This document shows, piece after piece, positions 52,058 through 60,951 of a stretch of 64,000 nucleotides of DNA (position 1 is its first letter; each line of letters opens with the position of its first letter). The stretch lies in NCBI RefSeq assembly GCF_002355535.1, contig NZ_AP017457.1, forward strand, positions 1,302,001 through 1,366,000. Reading direction: 5' to 3'. This stretch comes from Aurantimicrobium minutum. GTDB lineage: Bacteria > Actinomycetota > Actinomycetes > Actinomycetales > Microbacteriaceae. The notes beneath the pieces are model-generated. The model was not told the origin of the DNA, made no database searches, and saw only the letters and a program-made list of their open reading frames with translations. The translations under genes and the position numbers were made by a program.

Positions 52058-54097
52058 CTAGGCGTTAGCTGATGCGAGCTGCTGAAGCAGTTCATCACCA
52101 GGGGATGCTGGAACCATTTCGGCTTCGATCTCTGCGCGGCCCAACAGGTCGTTCATACGACGCTGACGGGTGCGAGGAATGATCGTCACCACAGTTCCCT
52201 GCTTGCCTGCACGACCGGTGCGACCGGCACGGTGCATGTAAGTCTTGTACTCATCAGGTGCGTCTGCCTGGATAACCAGATCGATGTCATCGACGTGGAT
52301 ACCGCGTGCAGCAACATCCGTTGCCACGAGGACGTTGACACGTCCACTGGTGAGCAACTGAAGGTTACGAGTACGGCGGTTCTGGTTCAGGTCACCGTGC
52401 AAGCTGGTTGCCGGAATACCTGCATCCTCGAGCTGGTCAGCAAGCTGCTCAGCATATGCACGGGTGCGCGAGAAGATAAGTGTCTTTCCTTCACGAGCTG
52501 CAAGTTGTTCAATAACGAAAGGCTTGTCGCGGTGATCAACTACGAGAACACGGTGATCAATGGTGGAAGAAGCCTGGTCTTCACCAGCAACCTCGTGAAC
52601 GGAAGGATCCTTGAGGAACTCGTTCACGATCGCCGCAACACCCTTGTCCAAAGTTGCCGAGAACAGCAGTCGCTGACCATCAGCCTTGGTGGCGCGGAGG
52701 ATACGCTGCACGGGCTCGAGGAAGCCCAGATCACACATGTGATCTGCTTCATCGAGCACAGTGATGGCGATGTGGCCTAGGTCAATGTGACCTTGCTCCA
52801 CGAGATCTTCCAAACGACCCGGGGTTGCAATGATGATGTCCACACCGCGGCGCAGGCTCATGACCTGCTTGTGCTGAGGAACACCGCCAAAGATGGTGGT
52901 GGTGAACAAACCGACAGAGCGAGCAATGGGCTGCACGGTGCGGTCAATCTGCATTGCGAGCTCACGGGTTGGAGCCAAGATAAGTGCACGTGGTGGTCGA
53001 CCCTGCTTACGGTCCTTGCCACCGTTGTTTTCCATGAGGCGTTCAACTACAGGTGAACCGAAGGCGATTGTCTTACCCGATCCGGTCTTTCCACGGCCAA
53101 GAACATCCTTGCCGGAAAGCACGTCGGGAATAGTTGCTGCCTGAATGGGGAATGGTGCAACTGCGCCCATGGCGGTGAGCTGGCGGCAGATGTTATCTCC
53201 CAAGCCAAGGTCAGAGAAGCTCACACCGTCAACATCGGCTGCGGTGGTTGCTTGTGCCTCGAGACGCTCAAGTACGACGTCTTCTTCAGGGCTAAAGCGG
53301 GCCTTCTCGTCCTTTGCGGGATAGAAGTCGGATGCGGAACGACGAGGTGCCTCGTCCTTGTTCCAACGTGGACGCTCTCCACCAAAGTTGCGTGCGGGAC
53401 GGTCATTACGCTCACCATAGGAACGCTCACCACGTGGAGCACGGTCACCGTAGGAGGGACGATCAGAACGCTCATAGCGTGGACGTTCTGAACGCTCACC
53501 GCGGTTGTAGGCGGGACGATCGTTGCGGTCACCATAGGAAGGTCGGTCGTTCCGCGGTGCGCGGTCTCCATATGGAGCGCGCTCTGCGCGTGCTCCATCA
53601 CGGTCGTAGCGGGGACGCTCAGTGCGATCTCCGTAGGCGGGACGTTCTCCACGGTTGTATGCCGGACGTTCATTACGGTCACCACGGTTGAACGAAGGGC
53701 GCTCGGAACGCTCACCATATGCTGGACGATCTGAGCGTGGCGCACGATCTCCGTAGGAAGCACGTTCAGAACGCTCGTAACGTGGACGCTCGGTGCGGTC
53801 ACCGTAGGCAGGGCGCTCAGAACGCTCACCGCGGTTGTAGGCTGGGCGTTCGTTACGGTCACCACGTGGTACGCGGTCACCGTAAGCGGGACGTTCGCCC
53901 GCAGGTGCTCCGCGACGTGCGTCACGGTCTTCATTGCTCCAGCGGTTTTTACGTGGTGCTTCAGTGGACTCGGGACGGTATCCGCGGTGTCCAGGGCTGC
54001 GAGAACCAGCGGAAGGACCGCCGGACTTCTTCGCGCCGTAGCGTGGTTCAAAATTCTTGGCCGGACGACCGCCGGCAGGTTTCTTATTCTTAGGCAT
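52058..54097 (-). CDS. DEAD-box RNA helicase with long repetitive N-terminal tail
   Basis: 679 residues from the ATG of MPKNKKPAGG. The first 240 residues are a low-complexity tail of repeats built on ERPAYGDR, NRGERSERP and RYERSD-like units, rich in Arg, Gly, Tyr and acidic residues. The helicase core then has Q-motif FPIQAATIPDVL, Walker A GRGKTGSGKTIAF, PTRELAMQID, VLDEADHM, FSATLD, ATDVAARGIHV and HRAGRTGRAG. Such helicases act in cold adaptation, ribosome assembly and RNA decay; the tail could bind RNA or drive condensate formation. A long structured leader precedes it. Confidence 0.95.
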   Translation of the reverse strand: MPKNKKPAGGRPAKNFEPRYGAKKSGGPSAGSRSPGHRGYRPESTEAPRKNRWSNEDRDARRGAPAGERPAYGDRVPRGDRNERPAYNRGERSERPAYGDRTERPRYERSERASYGDRAPRSDRPAYGERSERPSFNRGDRNERPAYNRGERPAYGDRTERPRYDRDGARAERAPYGDRAPRNDRPSYGDRNDRPAYNRGERSERPRYERSDRPSYGDRAPRGERSYGERNDRPARNFGGERPRWNKDEAPRRSASDFYPAKDEKARFSPEEDVVLERLEAQATTAADVDGVSFSDLGLGDNICRQLTAMGAVAPFPIQAATIPDVLSGKDVLGRGKTGSGKTIAFGSPVVERLMENNGGKDRKQGRPPRALILAPTRELAMQIDRTVQPIARSVGLFTTTIFGGVPQHKQVMSLRRGVDIIIATPGRLEDLVEQGHIDLGHIAITVLDEADHMCDLGFLEPVQRILRATKADGQRLLFSATLDKGVAAIVNEFLKDPSVHEVAGEDQASSTIDHRVLVVDHRDKPFVIEQLAAREGKTLIFSRTRAYAEQLADQLEDAGIPATSLHGDLNQNRRTRNLQLLTSGRVNVLVATDVAARGIHVDDIDLVIQADAPDEYKTYMHRAGRTGRAGKQGTVVTIIPRTRQRRMNDLLGRAEIEAEMVPASPGDELLQQLASANA
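53390..53910 (-). repeat. Degenerate tandem repeats coding for the helicase N-terminus
   Basis: Units of about 24-40 bp recur with variation, for instance GGGACGTTC, CCGTAGG and GAACGCTCA on the plus strand. They encode the Arg/Tyr/Gly tail. The unit length and order vary, so copy number is probably changeable by slippage. Confidence 0.65.
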
Positions 54098-54276
54098 GAC
54101 TTTTTCTCTGGGTTGGATTCGTTGCAAAACAGCACACAAACGCGCTGATAAGAACCCGGGCAGTCTTTGGCCGGGACCGATTCACTTCGAGTGACTATCA
54201 CCAACAGAATTGTTGGGGAACCGGCCCACCTGACTTACAAACCCATCTGCATCACAATGCAGTGTCAAGAGCCGAC
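54098..54276 (-). other. Structured 5' leader of the DEAD-box helicase mRNA (predicted)
   Basis: About 180 nt lie between the predicted transcription start and the ATG. Short hairpins are visible at 54247-54262 (CTGCAT/ATGCAG) and 54201-54216 (CCAACA/TGTTGG), with a CCCGG/CCGGG pair nearer the ATG. Ribosome binding before the ATG is weak (AGAGAAAAAG). A leader like this could act as an RNA thermosensor or an autoregulatory site; this is inference. Confidence 0.5.
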
Positions 54277-54282
54277 CTTTTG

Positions 54283-54311
54283 ACTATACGGGAGAAACCA
54301 CAAAGGTTCAA
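54283..54311 (-). promoter_or_regulatory. Strong sigma-70-type promoter for the helicase gene
   Basis: On the minus strand TTGAAC (54311-54306) and TATAGT (54288-54283) are separated by exactly 17 bp, a good match to the vegetative consensus. Confidence 0.75.
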
Positions 54312-54339
54312 GAAAAAGTTGAGACTTGGCAGTACGGGA

Positions 54340-54516
54340 TTACTTTTTGAAACGCGCAAGCAGAAAGTAACCCGCGGTGAAAACAGCAACAATGAGAATG
54401 TTGCCGATGAGCCGCACTTGAGGGTGTTGTTGGAGATAAGCAGTATCCACACTGACGACCACAGTGATCATGAGAACAAGATACAAAGCCGATAGTGCCG
54501 GGCTGAGTCTTTTCAC
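54340..54516 (-). CDS. Small membrane protein, 58 residues
   Basis: A GTG start with GGAAAGG at a 6-nt spacing opens a 58-residue frame. The product has two hydrophobic segments (about 8-24, ALYLVLMITVVVSV, and 36-54, LIGNILIVAVFTAGYFLLA) with a loop of QQHPQ, and ends in RFKK. The composition is clearly that of a two-span membrane protein. It lies after tRNA-Ser(GCT) and its terminator on the same strand, so it needs its own promoter. No family recognised. Confidence 0.6.
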   Translation of the reverse strand: MKRLSPALSALYLVLMITVVVSVDTAYLQQHPQVRLIGNILIVAVFTAGYFLLARFKK

Positions 54517-54532
54517 GATGCGCCTTTCCGAT

Positions 54533-54560
54533 AAAGAAAGCCCCTTACGGGGCTTCTTTT
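54533..54560 (-). terminator. Terminator of tRNA-Ser (GCT)
   Basis: AAGCCCC and GGGGCTT pair around a 4-nt loop; on the minus strand TTTCTTT follows. It lies 2 bp after the CCA end of the tRNA. Confidence 0.88.
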
Positions 54561-54561
54561 C

Positions 54562-54653
54562 TGGCGGAGACGGCGGGATTTGAACCCGCGGTCCCCTTAC
54601 GAGGACTCCACCTTAGCAGGGTGGTGCACTAGGCCGAACTATGCGACGTCTCC
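54562..54653 (-). tRNA. tRNA-Ser (GCT)
   Basis: 92 nt including an encoded CCA. Acceptor stem GGAGACG/CGTCTCC, anticodon loop CTGCTAA (GCT) in a CCACC/GGTGG stem, and a long variable arm (about AGTCCTCGTAAGGGGAC). The long arm fixes the identity as serine. Confidence 0.96.
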
Positions 54654-54722
54654 TTGGACTCCTGACATGCAGAAGCACCAGAGCAATCATACCGGCAGTG
54701 TTGTGCCGAGAATAATCGAGCT

Positions 54723-56036
54723 TTATTGCTGGTCGAGGGTGCGGCCAGCAGAGCAGGTGTAGTCGTTTGCTGTCTGACCGTTCACGTTCTCAGGCAACAC
54801 AGCAACTGGAGCTGAGGTTGGAGTGGGCGTTGCGGTTGCTCCAGGAGTCGCTGTGGGAGTGGGGGTAGCTGTCGCTTTCTTGGCAGCTTTAGCTGCTGCC
54901 TTTGCTTCTGCTTCCGCTTGAGCAGCAGCTTTAGCTTCCGCATCAGGGTCAACGACTGAACCGTTACCGGTTGTTCCGCTCAATGCGATGGGTTGATCAG
55001 CAAGGAGTGCGGCAAAGAGGGCATCTGCTTCGGCCTGGTTGGGTTGAACCTTGCCCGCATAAATTCCAGTTCCACCCGTGGAGCTGGGGTATTGAACGAA
55101 GACAACGTTCTCCAATGGAATGTCTTTCAACGCCATCGCGATAGACATCATCGTGTCGATGTTGTTGAGGCTGTTAGAGAGCGTCATGTTCGAGATGGCT
55201 GCCTTGGCCAGACCGAAGAGGGCAACAGGGTTGGTCAGAGTTTGTGCACTCTTGAGCTTGCGCACCAAGGAGGAGAGGAAAACCTGCTGGTTGGAGATAC
55301 GGCCAAGGTCACTACCGTCACCAACACCGTGACGGGTGCGCAGGAACTGCAGTGCCTGGAGACCAGAGAGGGTGTGCATTCCTGCATCGAGGAATGTTTG
55401 GGTGTATTCGTCCTCGATGGGCTCGGCCACACAAACTTCAACACCACCGATGGCATTTGCCATCTCAATCACACCGTTGAACTGAATCATGGCGGCAAAA
55501 GGAATGCTCAAGCCGGTGAGTTCTTCGACGGTGAGAACTACACAGGGCAGGCCGCCCTCATTCAAGGTTCCGTTGATAGGACCAGACCAGCCGCCACCAC
55601 CGTCGGGGCAATCCGCGTAGTGCACAACCATGTCACGGGGAATGGAAACCACGGTTGCATTGGTGTGGTCCGCTGAGATGTGAAGCAGGATGTTGACGTC
55701 GTTGAGAACGCTACCGGGGTCAGCATCGAAAACACCTGGGTCGGTGCCTTCGCGAGAGTCGCTACCCACGAGCAGGAAGTTGACACCACCTTCGATGGCG
55801 CCAATGTCAGGAATACGCTGATCGTTTGCCAGAGCCACACCCGCGTTTGCGCTGCGCGAGATATCCCAGAATGCAATTCCGGCAATCGACACGGTAGCAA
55901 CCATAACTACGGCAAGGCCGGCACCAATCCAGCTCAGGAGGGTTCGGCCACCCTTACGGGGTGCCACATTGCCGTGGCGAATAGCTGCACGCGCGCTGCG
56001 AATGCGGCGCGCACGTGTTGCTTTCTGCTCACTCAT
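54723..56036 (-). CDS. LytR-CpsA-Psr family cell-wall glycopolymer ligase
   Basis: 437 residues from the ATG of MSEQKATRAR; the longer frame upstream reads through a tRNA-Ser gene and is rejected. An N-terminal basic stretch and a membrane anchor lie at about 33-57. The LCP domain carries NFLLVGSDSREG (about 87-98), VVSIPRDMVV (about 130-139) and a FLRTRHGVGDGSDLGRI segment with the pyrophosphate-binding arginines. A C-terminal linker of Ala/Lys/Thr/Pro repeats (KAAAKAAKKATATPTPT type) follows. It attaches glycopolymers to peptidoglycan outside the membrane. Confidence 0.93.
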   Translation of the reverse strand: MSEQKATRARRIRSARAAIRHGNVAPRKGGRTLLSWIGAGLAVVMVATVSIAGIAFWDISRSANAGVALANDQRIPDIGAIEGGVNFLLVGSDSREGTDPGVFDADPGSVLNDVNILLHISADHTNATVVSIPRDMVVHYADCPDGGGGWSGPINGTLNEGGLPCVVLTVEELTGLSIPFAAMIQFNGVIEMANAIGGVEVCVAEPIEDEYTQTFLDAGMHTLSGLQALQFLRTRHGVGDGSDLGRISNQQVFLSSLVRKLKSAQTLTNPVALFGLAKAAISNMTLSNSLNNIDTMMSIAMALKDIPLENVVFVQYPSSTGGTGIYAGKVQPNQAEADALFAALLADQPIALSGTTGNGSVVDPDAEAKAAAQAEAEAKAAAKAAKKATATPTPTATPGATATPTPTSAPVAVLPENVNGQTANDYTCSAGRTLDQQ

Positions 56037-56061
56037 GCTTTCCCCGATCAGTGACGGAATA

Positions 56062-56149
56062 TGGCGGAGGGCGTGGGATTCGAACCCACGATGCATTGCT
56101 GCACACTGGTTTTCAAGACCAGCTCCATCGGCCGCTCGGACAGCCCTCC
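56062..56149 (-). tRNA. tRNA-Ser (TGA)
   Basis: 88 nt with encoded CCA. Acceptor stem GGAGGGC/GCCCTCC, an anticodon arm with CTTGAAAA (TGA) and a long variable arm (GTGTGCAGCAATGCAT). It lies just upstream of the LytR-CpsA-Psr gene on the same strand. Confidence 0.96.
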
Positions 56150-56243
56150 TTGTCGAGTTCACGAAGAATTCGACTGGATGAGTCTACCCGAATGACAGCC
56201 TCTAGGCTCTCAGAGCATCCTGCGAAAGACCTGAAAGCAGAAT

Positions 56244-57062
56244 TTAGGGCAATTTATTGAGCGCTTCGAGCAATCCCAGCTCGTGCACTTGGCCGCATAC
56301 TTCGTTCGCAACAGCCTTGATTTCTGGCTCTGCATTGCCCATGGCAACGCCGCGTCCGAGCTGTGCAGCCCACTCAATCATTTGAATGTCGTTGTTGCCA
56401 TCTCCGGCAGCAAACAGTCGAGATCGTGGGAAGCCGAGAGCCTCACGAACCTTCTCTAAGGCAGAGGCTTTGCTCACACCCTCGGGCGCAATATCGAGCC
56501 AGGCAGCCCAGCCGATGGAGTAGCTCACCTGCTTGAGACCGATACGTTCAACAACCTGGAGGAAGTCTTCTGTTTCATGATCGGGTGAAACAACGACCAC
56601 ACGTGTTGCACGGAGATTGAGAAGTTCTTCGAACTTGACCTGGTGGGCAAGCAGATTGTGATCGACGCCGGGGATTGGTTCGGTGAAGTAGTAGTCGCCG
56701 AATTCGTCTTCCACGGCATACATGCCCTCAGGCAGATGGCCCTTCACAAGATTAAGTACATTTTCGGGACGGAACGTTTCCACGTGATGTTTGACATAGC
56801 CGTCATCGGCAAGCGGGTCACGCTTGAGCAGCATGGCTCCGTTGGAACACACCACATACTCCGGCCAAATATCGAGTTGACGTAGGACAGGAATTGTTTC
56901 AACGAGTGCTCGTCCCGTTGCCAGCATCACTTCGTGACCTCGTGCTGCTGCGGCACGAACTGCCTCGACGACCTCGGGAGCTACATCACCGCGATGCGTG
57001 AGCAGGGTCCCGTCAACATCCAGGGCAACCAGCCACCGGTCTTCTGGGGCAACCTGGGTCAC
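56244..57062 (-). CDS. Cof-type HAD family phosphatase
   Basis: 272 residues. Motif I is [16 protein letters not shown] (about 12-27) with the nucleophile Asp. MLATGRA (about 54-60) is motif II, SKASAL with its Lys is motif III, and [16 protein letters not shown] (about 211-226) is motif IV. The large C2B cap and the final [14 protein letters not shown] identify the Cof/YidA group, which hydrolyses sugar phosphates or cofactors. Its GTG start overlaps the serS stop by 4 bp (GTGA). Confidence 0.93.
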   Translation of the reverse strand: MTQVAPEDRWLVALDVDGTLLTHRGDVAPEVVEAVRAAAARGHEVMLATGRALVETIPVLRQLDIWPEYVVCSNGAMLLKRDPLADDGYVKHHVETFRPENVLNLVKGHLPEGMYAVEDEFGDYYFTEPIPGVDHNLLAHQVKFEELLNLRATRVVVVSPDHETEDFLQVVERIGLKQVSYSIGWAAWLDIAPEGVSKASALEKVREALGFPRSRLFAAGDGNNDIQMIEWAAQLGRGVAMGNAEPEIKAVANEVCGQVHELGLLEALNKLP

Positions 57063-58330
57063 TGAGCATCCAATGGGGTCAGAATAGAAATACCGCCAAG
57101 ATAGGGACGCAAAGCTTCAGGAACTAGGACGGAACCGTCTGCTTGCTGGTGGGTTTCCAAAATTGCAACCAACCAACGCGTAGTGGCAAGGGTTCCATTG
57201 AGTGTGGCAACCGGTGCGGTCTTTCCGCTGTCGGTGCGATAGCGGGTGTCAAGGCGGCGCGACTGGTACGTGGTGCAGTTCGAGGTACTGGTGAGTTCTC
57301 GGAAAGCACCCTGAGTGGGGACCCATGCTTCGATATCAAACTTGCGTGCAGCACTTGAGCCCAGATCTCCGGCAGCCACATCAATGACGCGATAGGCAAG
57401 ACCCAAGGATTTAAGCATGTCTTCTTGCCATGCAACGAGGCGGTCGTGCTCAGCTTCTGCCTCTTCAGGAGTGGTGTAGACAAACATTTCGAGTTTGTTG
57501 AACTGATGAACTCGAATAATTCCGCGCGTATCTTTACCGCCAGATCCTGCTTCACGGCGATAGCAGGTTGACCATCCGGCATAACGCAGTGGGCCGTTGC
57601 TGAGGTCAATAATTTCATCTGCGTGATATCCGGCGAGCGCAACCTCACTTGTCCCCGTGAGATAGAGATCATCTGCGGGGAGGTAATAGATTTCGTCGGA
57701 GTGCTCACCCAAGAATCCGGTGCCCTGCATGATGTCAGGTCGCACGAGGGTGGGTGTGATGAGGGGGATGAAGCCTGCTTCGAGAGCACGATCAAGCGCG
57801 AGATTCATTAGAGCAAGCTCGAGGCGAGCTCCAATTCCTTTGAGGAAGTAAAAACGTGAACCAGAAACTTTTGTGCCACGGGGCATGTCGATAGCGCCAA
57901 GAAGTTCACCAAGTTCGAGGTGGTCTTTGGCCTCAAAGTCGAAGGTGGGGATTGTTCCCACTTCACGCAGGGTGACAAAGTTTTCTTCTCCACCAGAAGG
58001 GATGCCTTCGATGATGGGGTTTTGAATCTTGCGCGCAGCTTCGGTGTATGCCTCATCTGCTGCTGAGGCAGCAGCGTTAGCTTCCTTCACTTTGGCAGCT
58101 AGCTCGGCAACTTCAGCGAGGAGTGCTTTCTTCTCGTCACCTTGAGCTTGACCAACTTTCTTGCTGAACACATTCTGTTCTGCACGCAGCTCTTCAAAGA
58201 AGGCAAGTGCAGCACGGCGGGCAGCATCAGCTTCGATGGCAGCGTCGACTAATCCAGGGTCTGACCCTCTGGCCACCTGAGAGGCACGGATAACGTCAGG
58301 GTTTTCGCGAAGCAATACTGGGTCAATCAC
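57059..58330 (-). CDS. serS: Seryl-tRNA synthetase
   Basis: 423 residues. An N-terminal coiled-coil arm covers about 28-105 (rich in Ala, Lys and Glu) and grips the long arm of tRNA-Ser. The class II core has [10 protein letters not shown] (about 229-238), motif 2 [21 protein letters not shown] (about 257-277) and motif 3 [19 protein letters not shown]. It charges tRNA-Ser; two tRNA-Ser genes lie within 4 kb. Confidence 0.97.
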   Translation of the reverse strand: MIDPVLLRENPDVIRASQVARGSDPGLVDAAIEADAARRAALAFFEELRAEQNVFSKKVGQAQGDEKKALLAEVAELAAKVKEANAAASAADEAYTEAARKIQNPIIEGIPSGGEENFVTLREVGTIPTFDFEAKDHLELGELLGAIDMPRGTKVSGSRFYFLKGIGARLELALMNLALDRALEAGFIPLITPTLVRPDIMQGTGFLGEHSDEIYYLPADDLYLTGTSEVALAGYHADEIIDLSNGPLRYAGWSTCYRREAGSGGKDTRGIIRVHQFNKLEMFVYTTPEEAEAEHDRLVAWQEDMLKSLGLAYRVIDVAAGDLGSSAARKFDIEAWVPTQGAFRELTSTSNCTTYQSRRLDTRYRTDSGKTAPVATLNGTLATTRWLVAILETHQQADGSVLVPEALRPYLGGISILTPLDAQ

Positions 58331-58349
58331 ATGCCCAGTTTAGTTCAGG

Positions 58350-59294
58350 CTAGTCTCCGAGTATTTCCGCAAGCCACGCACGTGCATCTTGGAAGATGCC
58401 GTCGGCGTAACGCTGGGAATGTTGGGTGGTGACTTTGTCTGCACGAGGGTAGGAACCTAGGAAGATCACCTTGGGGCTGAAACGGCGCAAACCAAGAAGT
58501 GCGTCAGCAACGCGTTCGTCACGGGCGTGACCTTCCGCGTCAATGACGAAGCGGTATCGGCCAAATTCATCCCCGATGGGACGTGACTGAATCAGCGACA
58601 GATTCACACCACGGGTTGCGAACTGTTCCAGCATTTCCAGAAGACCACCGGCGCGGTCATCCGGTAGCTCCACAATCAAGCTGGTCTTGTCTGAACCGGT
58701 GGGTGCAGGAAGTTCGGTGGTCTTGCTGACCAGCACGAACCTGGTTACCGCGTTGGGGTTATCGGCAATGCCTGAGGCTAAGACCTCAACGTCATAGTGC
58801 TTGGCTATGCCGGCAGGAGCAATGGCGGCATCTGCGGTGTCTGTCTCGAGGAGACTGGCCGCTGCCGCCACATTGCTCGAGGAGGGGATGTGGCCATGGT
58901 GAGGCAGGGTCTTTTCTAACCAGCCCCGGCACTGTGCATAAGCAACTGGGTGTGCGTTGATGACGTTGATGTCTGCGAGGGAAGTTCCCTGGCGCGCAAC
59001 GAGATCGAACTCAACGGGGACAAGGTATTCACCGATGATGCGCAGGTTGGGAATGTTGGCCAGAGCGTCTTGGGTTGCTGTGACGCCACCTTCGACCGAG
59101 TTTTCGATCGCGATCATGGCTGCAACAGAACGGCCAGAGACTACGTCTGCGAGCGCCTCGCCCACGTTATTGACCGAGTGCCAGGTCTTTCCGGCGGCTT
59201 CTGGAACCTGCGAGAGGGCAGCTTCAGTAAAGGTTCCGGCAGGCCCGAGATAGCTGTAAGCCGGCGCCGTGGAAACTTTTTCTGAAGAACTCAT
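58350..59294 (-). CDS. pheA: Prephenate dehydratase
   Basis: 314 residues from the ATG of MSSSEKVSTA; the upstream extension overlaps pgm. A periplasmic-binding-like PDT domain covers about 15-200: YSYLGPAGTFTEAAL at the start, IENSVEGGVTAT near 80, and the catalytic TRF in NAVTRFVLVSK. The ACT regulatory domain at about 210-295 (SLIVELPDDRAGGLLEMLEQF, then SRPIGDEFGRYRF) suggests phenylalanine feedback inhibition. It is monofunctional, without a fused chorismate mutase. It lies 19 bp from serS and is divergent from pgm across 34 bp. Confidence 0.96.
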   Translation of the reverse strand: MSSSEKVSTAPAYSYLGPAGTFTEAALSQVPEAAGKTWHSVNNVGEALADVVSGRSVAAMIAIENSVEGGVTATQDALANIPNLRIIGEYLVPVEFDLVARQGTSLADINVINAHPVAYAQCRGWLEKTLPHHGHIPSSSNVAAAASLLETDTADAAIAPAGIAKHYDVEVLASGIADNPNAVTRFVLVSKTTELPAPTGSDKTSLIVELPDDRAGGLLEMLEQFATRGVNLSLIQSRPIGDEFGRYRFVIDAEGHARDERVADALLGLRRFSPKVIFLGSYPRADKVTTQHSQRYADGIFQDARAWLAEILGD

Positions 59295-59328
59295 GTTCCA
59301 AATGTACCGGCACTGGCAAACTTGGCTT

Positions 59329-60951
59329 GTGACTACTCGCGCTGGAACCCCTGCCCTGCCCTCTGACCTCATTGATATTCATGAGTTGGTGAGGGCCTAT
59401 TTCGACCTGACTCCGGATATGACCGTGCCTGAACAGCGCGTGGTTTTTGGCACCAGTGGCCACCGTGGCTCATCACTGAACGCGGCTTTCAATGAGCAAC
59501 ACATCCTGGCAACAACCCAGGCCATTGTGGAATATCGTGCCCTGCAGGGAATTACTGGTCCCCTCTTTATCGGCATGGATACCCACGGCCTGTCCCGCCC
59601 TGCTCACGAAACAGCTCTGGAAGTACTTGCCGCTAACGGGGTTCGCACGTTCAAAGATTCACGTGACGGTTTCACCCCCACGCCTGCTGTTTCTCACGCC
59701 ATCTTGGAATACAACAAAGCCGGGCATGGGGATGAAGCTGACGGCATCGTGGTGACCCCCAGCCATAACCCACCTCAGGATGGCGGTTTCAAATACAACC
59801 CTCCCCACGGTGGTCCTGCGGACTCTTCCGCCACAAACTGGATTGCTGCTCGGGCTAATGAACTCATCGAAGGCGGCTTGGTTGATGTCAAGCGCACAAA
59901 CCCTGAGGGTCTGATTGAGGAGTATGACTTCCTCGAGCAGTACGTTGCAGATCTTGAGAATGTCATCGATATGCAAGCTATTGCTGAATCCGGCGTCCAC
60001 ATCGGTACTGATCCCCTTGGTGGTGCCTCTGTCGCGTATTGGACGGCTATCAAGGAACGCTATGGACTCAACCTCACGGTGGTGAACCCCGAGGTTGACC
60101 CAGCTTGGTCGTTTATGACCTTGGACTGGGATGAGAAGATTCGCATGGATCCTTCCAGTCCTAACGCGATGGCTTCTCTGATTTCGAAACGTCACGATTT
60201 TGATTTGCTCACAGGTAATGACGCTGATGCTGACCGTCACGGCATCGTCACTCCAGATGCGGGACTGATGAACCCAAACCACTACCTCGCTGTGGCTATT
60301 GAATATCTTTTTGCCAACCGTCCCGGATGGCGGCAAGATGCCCGCATCGGCAAGACACTGGTCTCCAGCTCCATGATTAACTTCGTTGCCGATGGTTTAG
60401 GCCGGGTGCTGTGGGAAGTTCCGGTGGGCTTTAAATGGTTTGTCCCCGGTCTGGTGGATGGCTCGGTTGGTTTCGGTGGTGAAGAAAGCGCCGGTGCCTC
60501 GTTCCTGCGCAAAGACGGAACCGTGTGGACCACCGATAAGGACGGAATCATCTTGGCTTTGTTAGCTGCAGAAATTATTGCCGTCACAGGCAAGACTCCC
60601 TCGCAGTTGTATTACAACCTCACTGAGCAGTTTGGTGACCCTGCCTATGCTCGCGTGGATGCGCCAGCAGACCGTGAAGCGAAGGCTCGCCTGGGCAAGC
60701 TCAGCGGTGATGACATCACCGCCACGGAGCTTGCGGGCGATCCCATTATTGCCAAGCTCTCTCACGCTCCAGGCAATGGCGAAGCTATTGGCGGGGTGAA
60801 AGTGGAAACCGAATATGCCTGGTTTGCTGCCCGCCCTTCAGGAACAGAAGATGTCTACAAAATCTATGCTGAATCGTTCCGCGGCCCTGAGCACCTCAAG
60901 CAAGTTCAGGCTGAAGCTAAGAAGATTGTTGACGCTGCACTGAACTCTTAG
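59329..60951 (+). CDS. pgm: Phosphoglucomutase (alpha-D-glucose-1,6-bisphosphate dependent)
   Basis: 540 residues from GTG (VTTRAGTPAL). The longer frame back to 59269 overlaps pheA and is rejected. Catalytic features of the alpha-D-phosphohexomutase family are complete: TPSHNPPQDGGFKYNPPHGG, with the phosphoserine (about 142-161); the magnesium loop NDADADRHG (about 302-310); sugar-binding GGEESAG (about 381-387); and phosphate-binding RPSGTEDVYK near 508. It interconverts glucose-1-phosphate and glucose-6-phosphate for glycogen and wall polymer precursors. The stop overlaps the next gene's stop by 4 bp. Confidence 0.97.
   Translation: MTTRAGTPALPSDLIDIHELVRAYFDLTPDMTVPEQRVVFGTSGHRGSSLNAAFNEQHILATTQAIVEYRALQGITGPLFIGMDTHGLSRPAHETALEVLAANGVRTFKDSRDGFTPTPAVSHAILEYNKAGHGDEADGIVVTPSHNPPQDGGFKYNPPHGGPADSSATNWIAARANELIEGGLVDVKRTNPEGLIEEYDFLEQYVADLENVIDMQAIAESGVHIGTDPLGGASVAYWTAIKERYGLNLTVVNPEVDPAWSFMTLDWDEKIRMDPSSPNAMASLISKRHDFDLLTGNDADADRHGIVTPDAGLMNPNHYLAVAIEYLFANRPGWRQDARIGKTLVSSSMINFVADGLGRVLWEVPVGFKWFVPGLVDGSVGFGGEESAGASFLRKDGTVWTTDKDGIILALLAAEIIAVTGKTPSQLYYNLTEQFGDPAYARVDAPADREAKARLGKLSGDDITATELAGDPIIAKLSHAPGNGEAIGGVKVETEYAWFAARPSGTEDVYKIYAESFRGPEHLKQVQAEAKKIVDAALNS

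Noticed and set aside
53390-53910. CRISPR-like array
   Set aside because: Units are short, variable and in frame with the helicase; there are no constant repeats of 24-37 bp with unique spacers and no cas genes.
53221-54204. Open frame of 327 codons antisense-shifted to the helicase N-terminus
   Set aside because: It is open because the repetitive helicase DNA lacks stops in that frame. The composition is Val/Thr/Ser/Pro noise and the helicase frame has clear motifs.
56037-56162. Longer start of the LytR-CpsA-Psr gene
   Set aside because: The extension reads across the tRNA-Ser (TGA) gene; the ATG at 56036 gives a normal protein.
59269-59328. Longer pgm start
   Set aside because: Would overlap the pheA start region by antisense; GTG 59329 begins the conserved protein.
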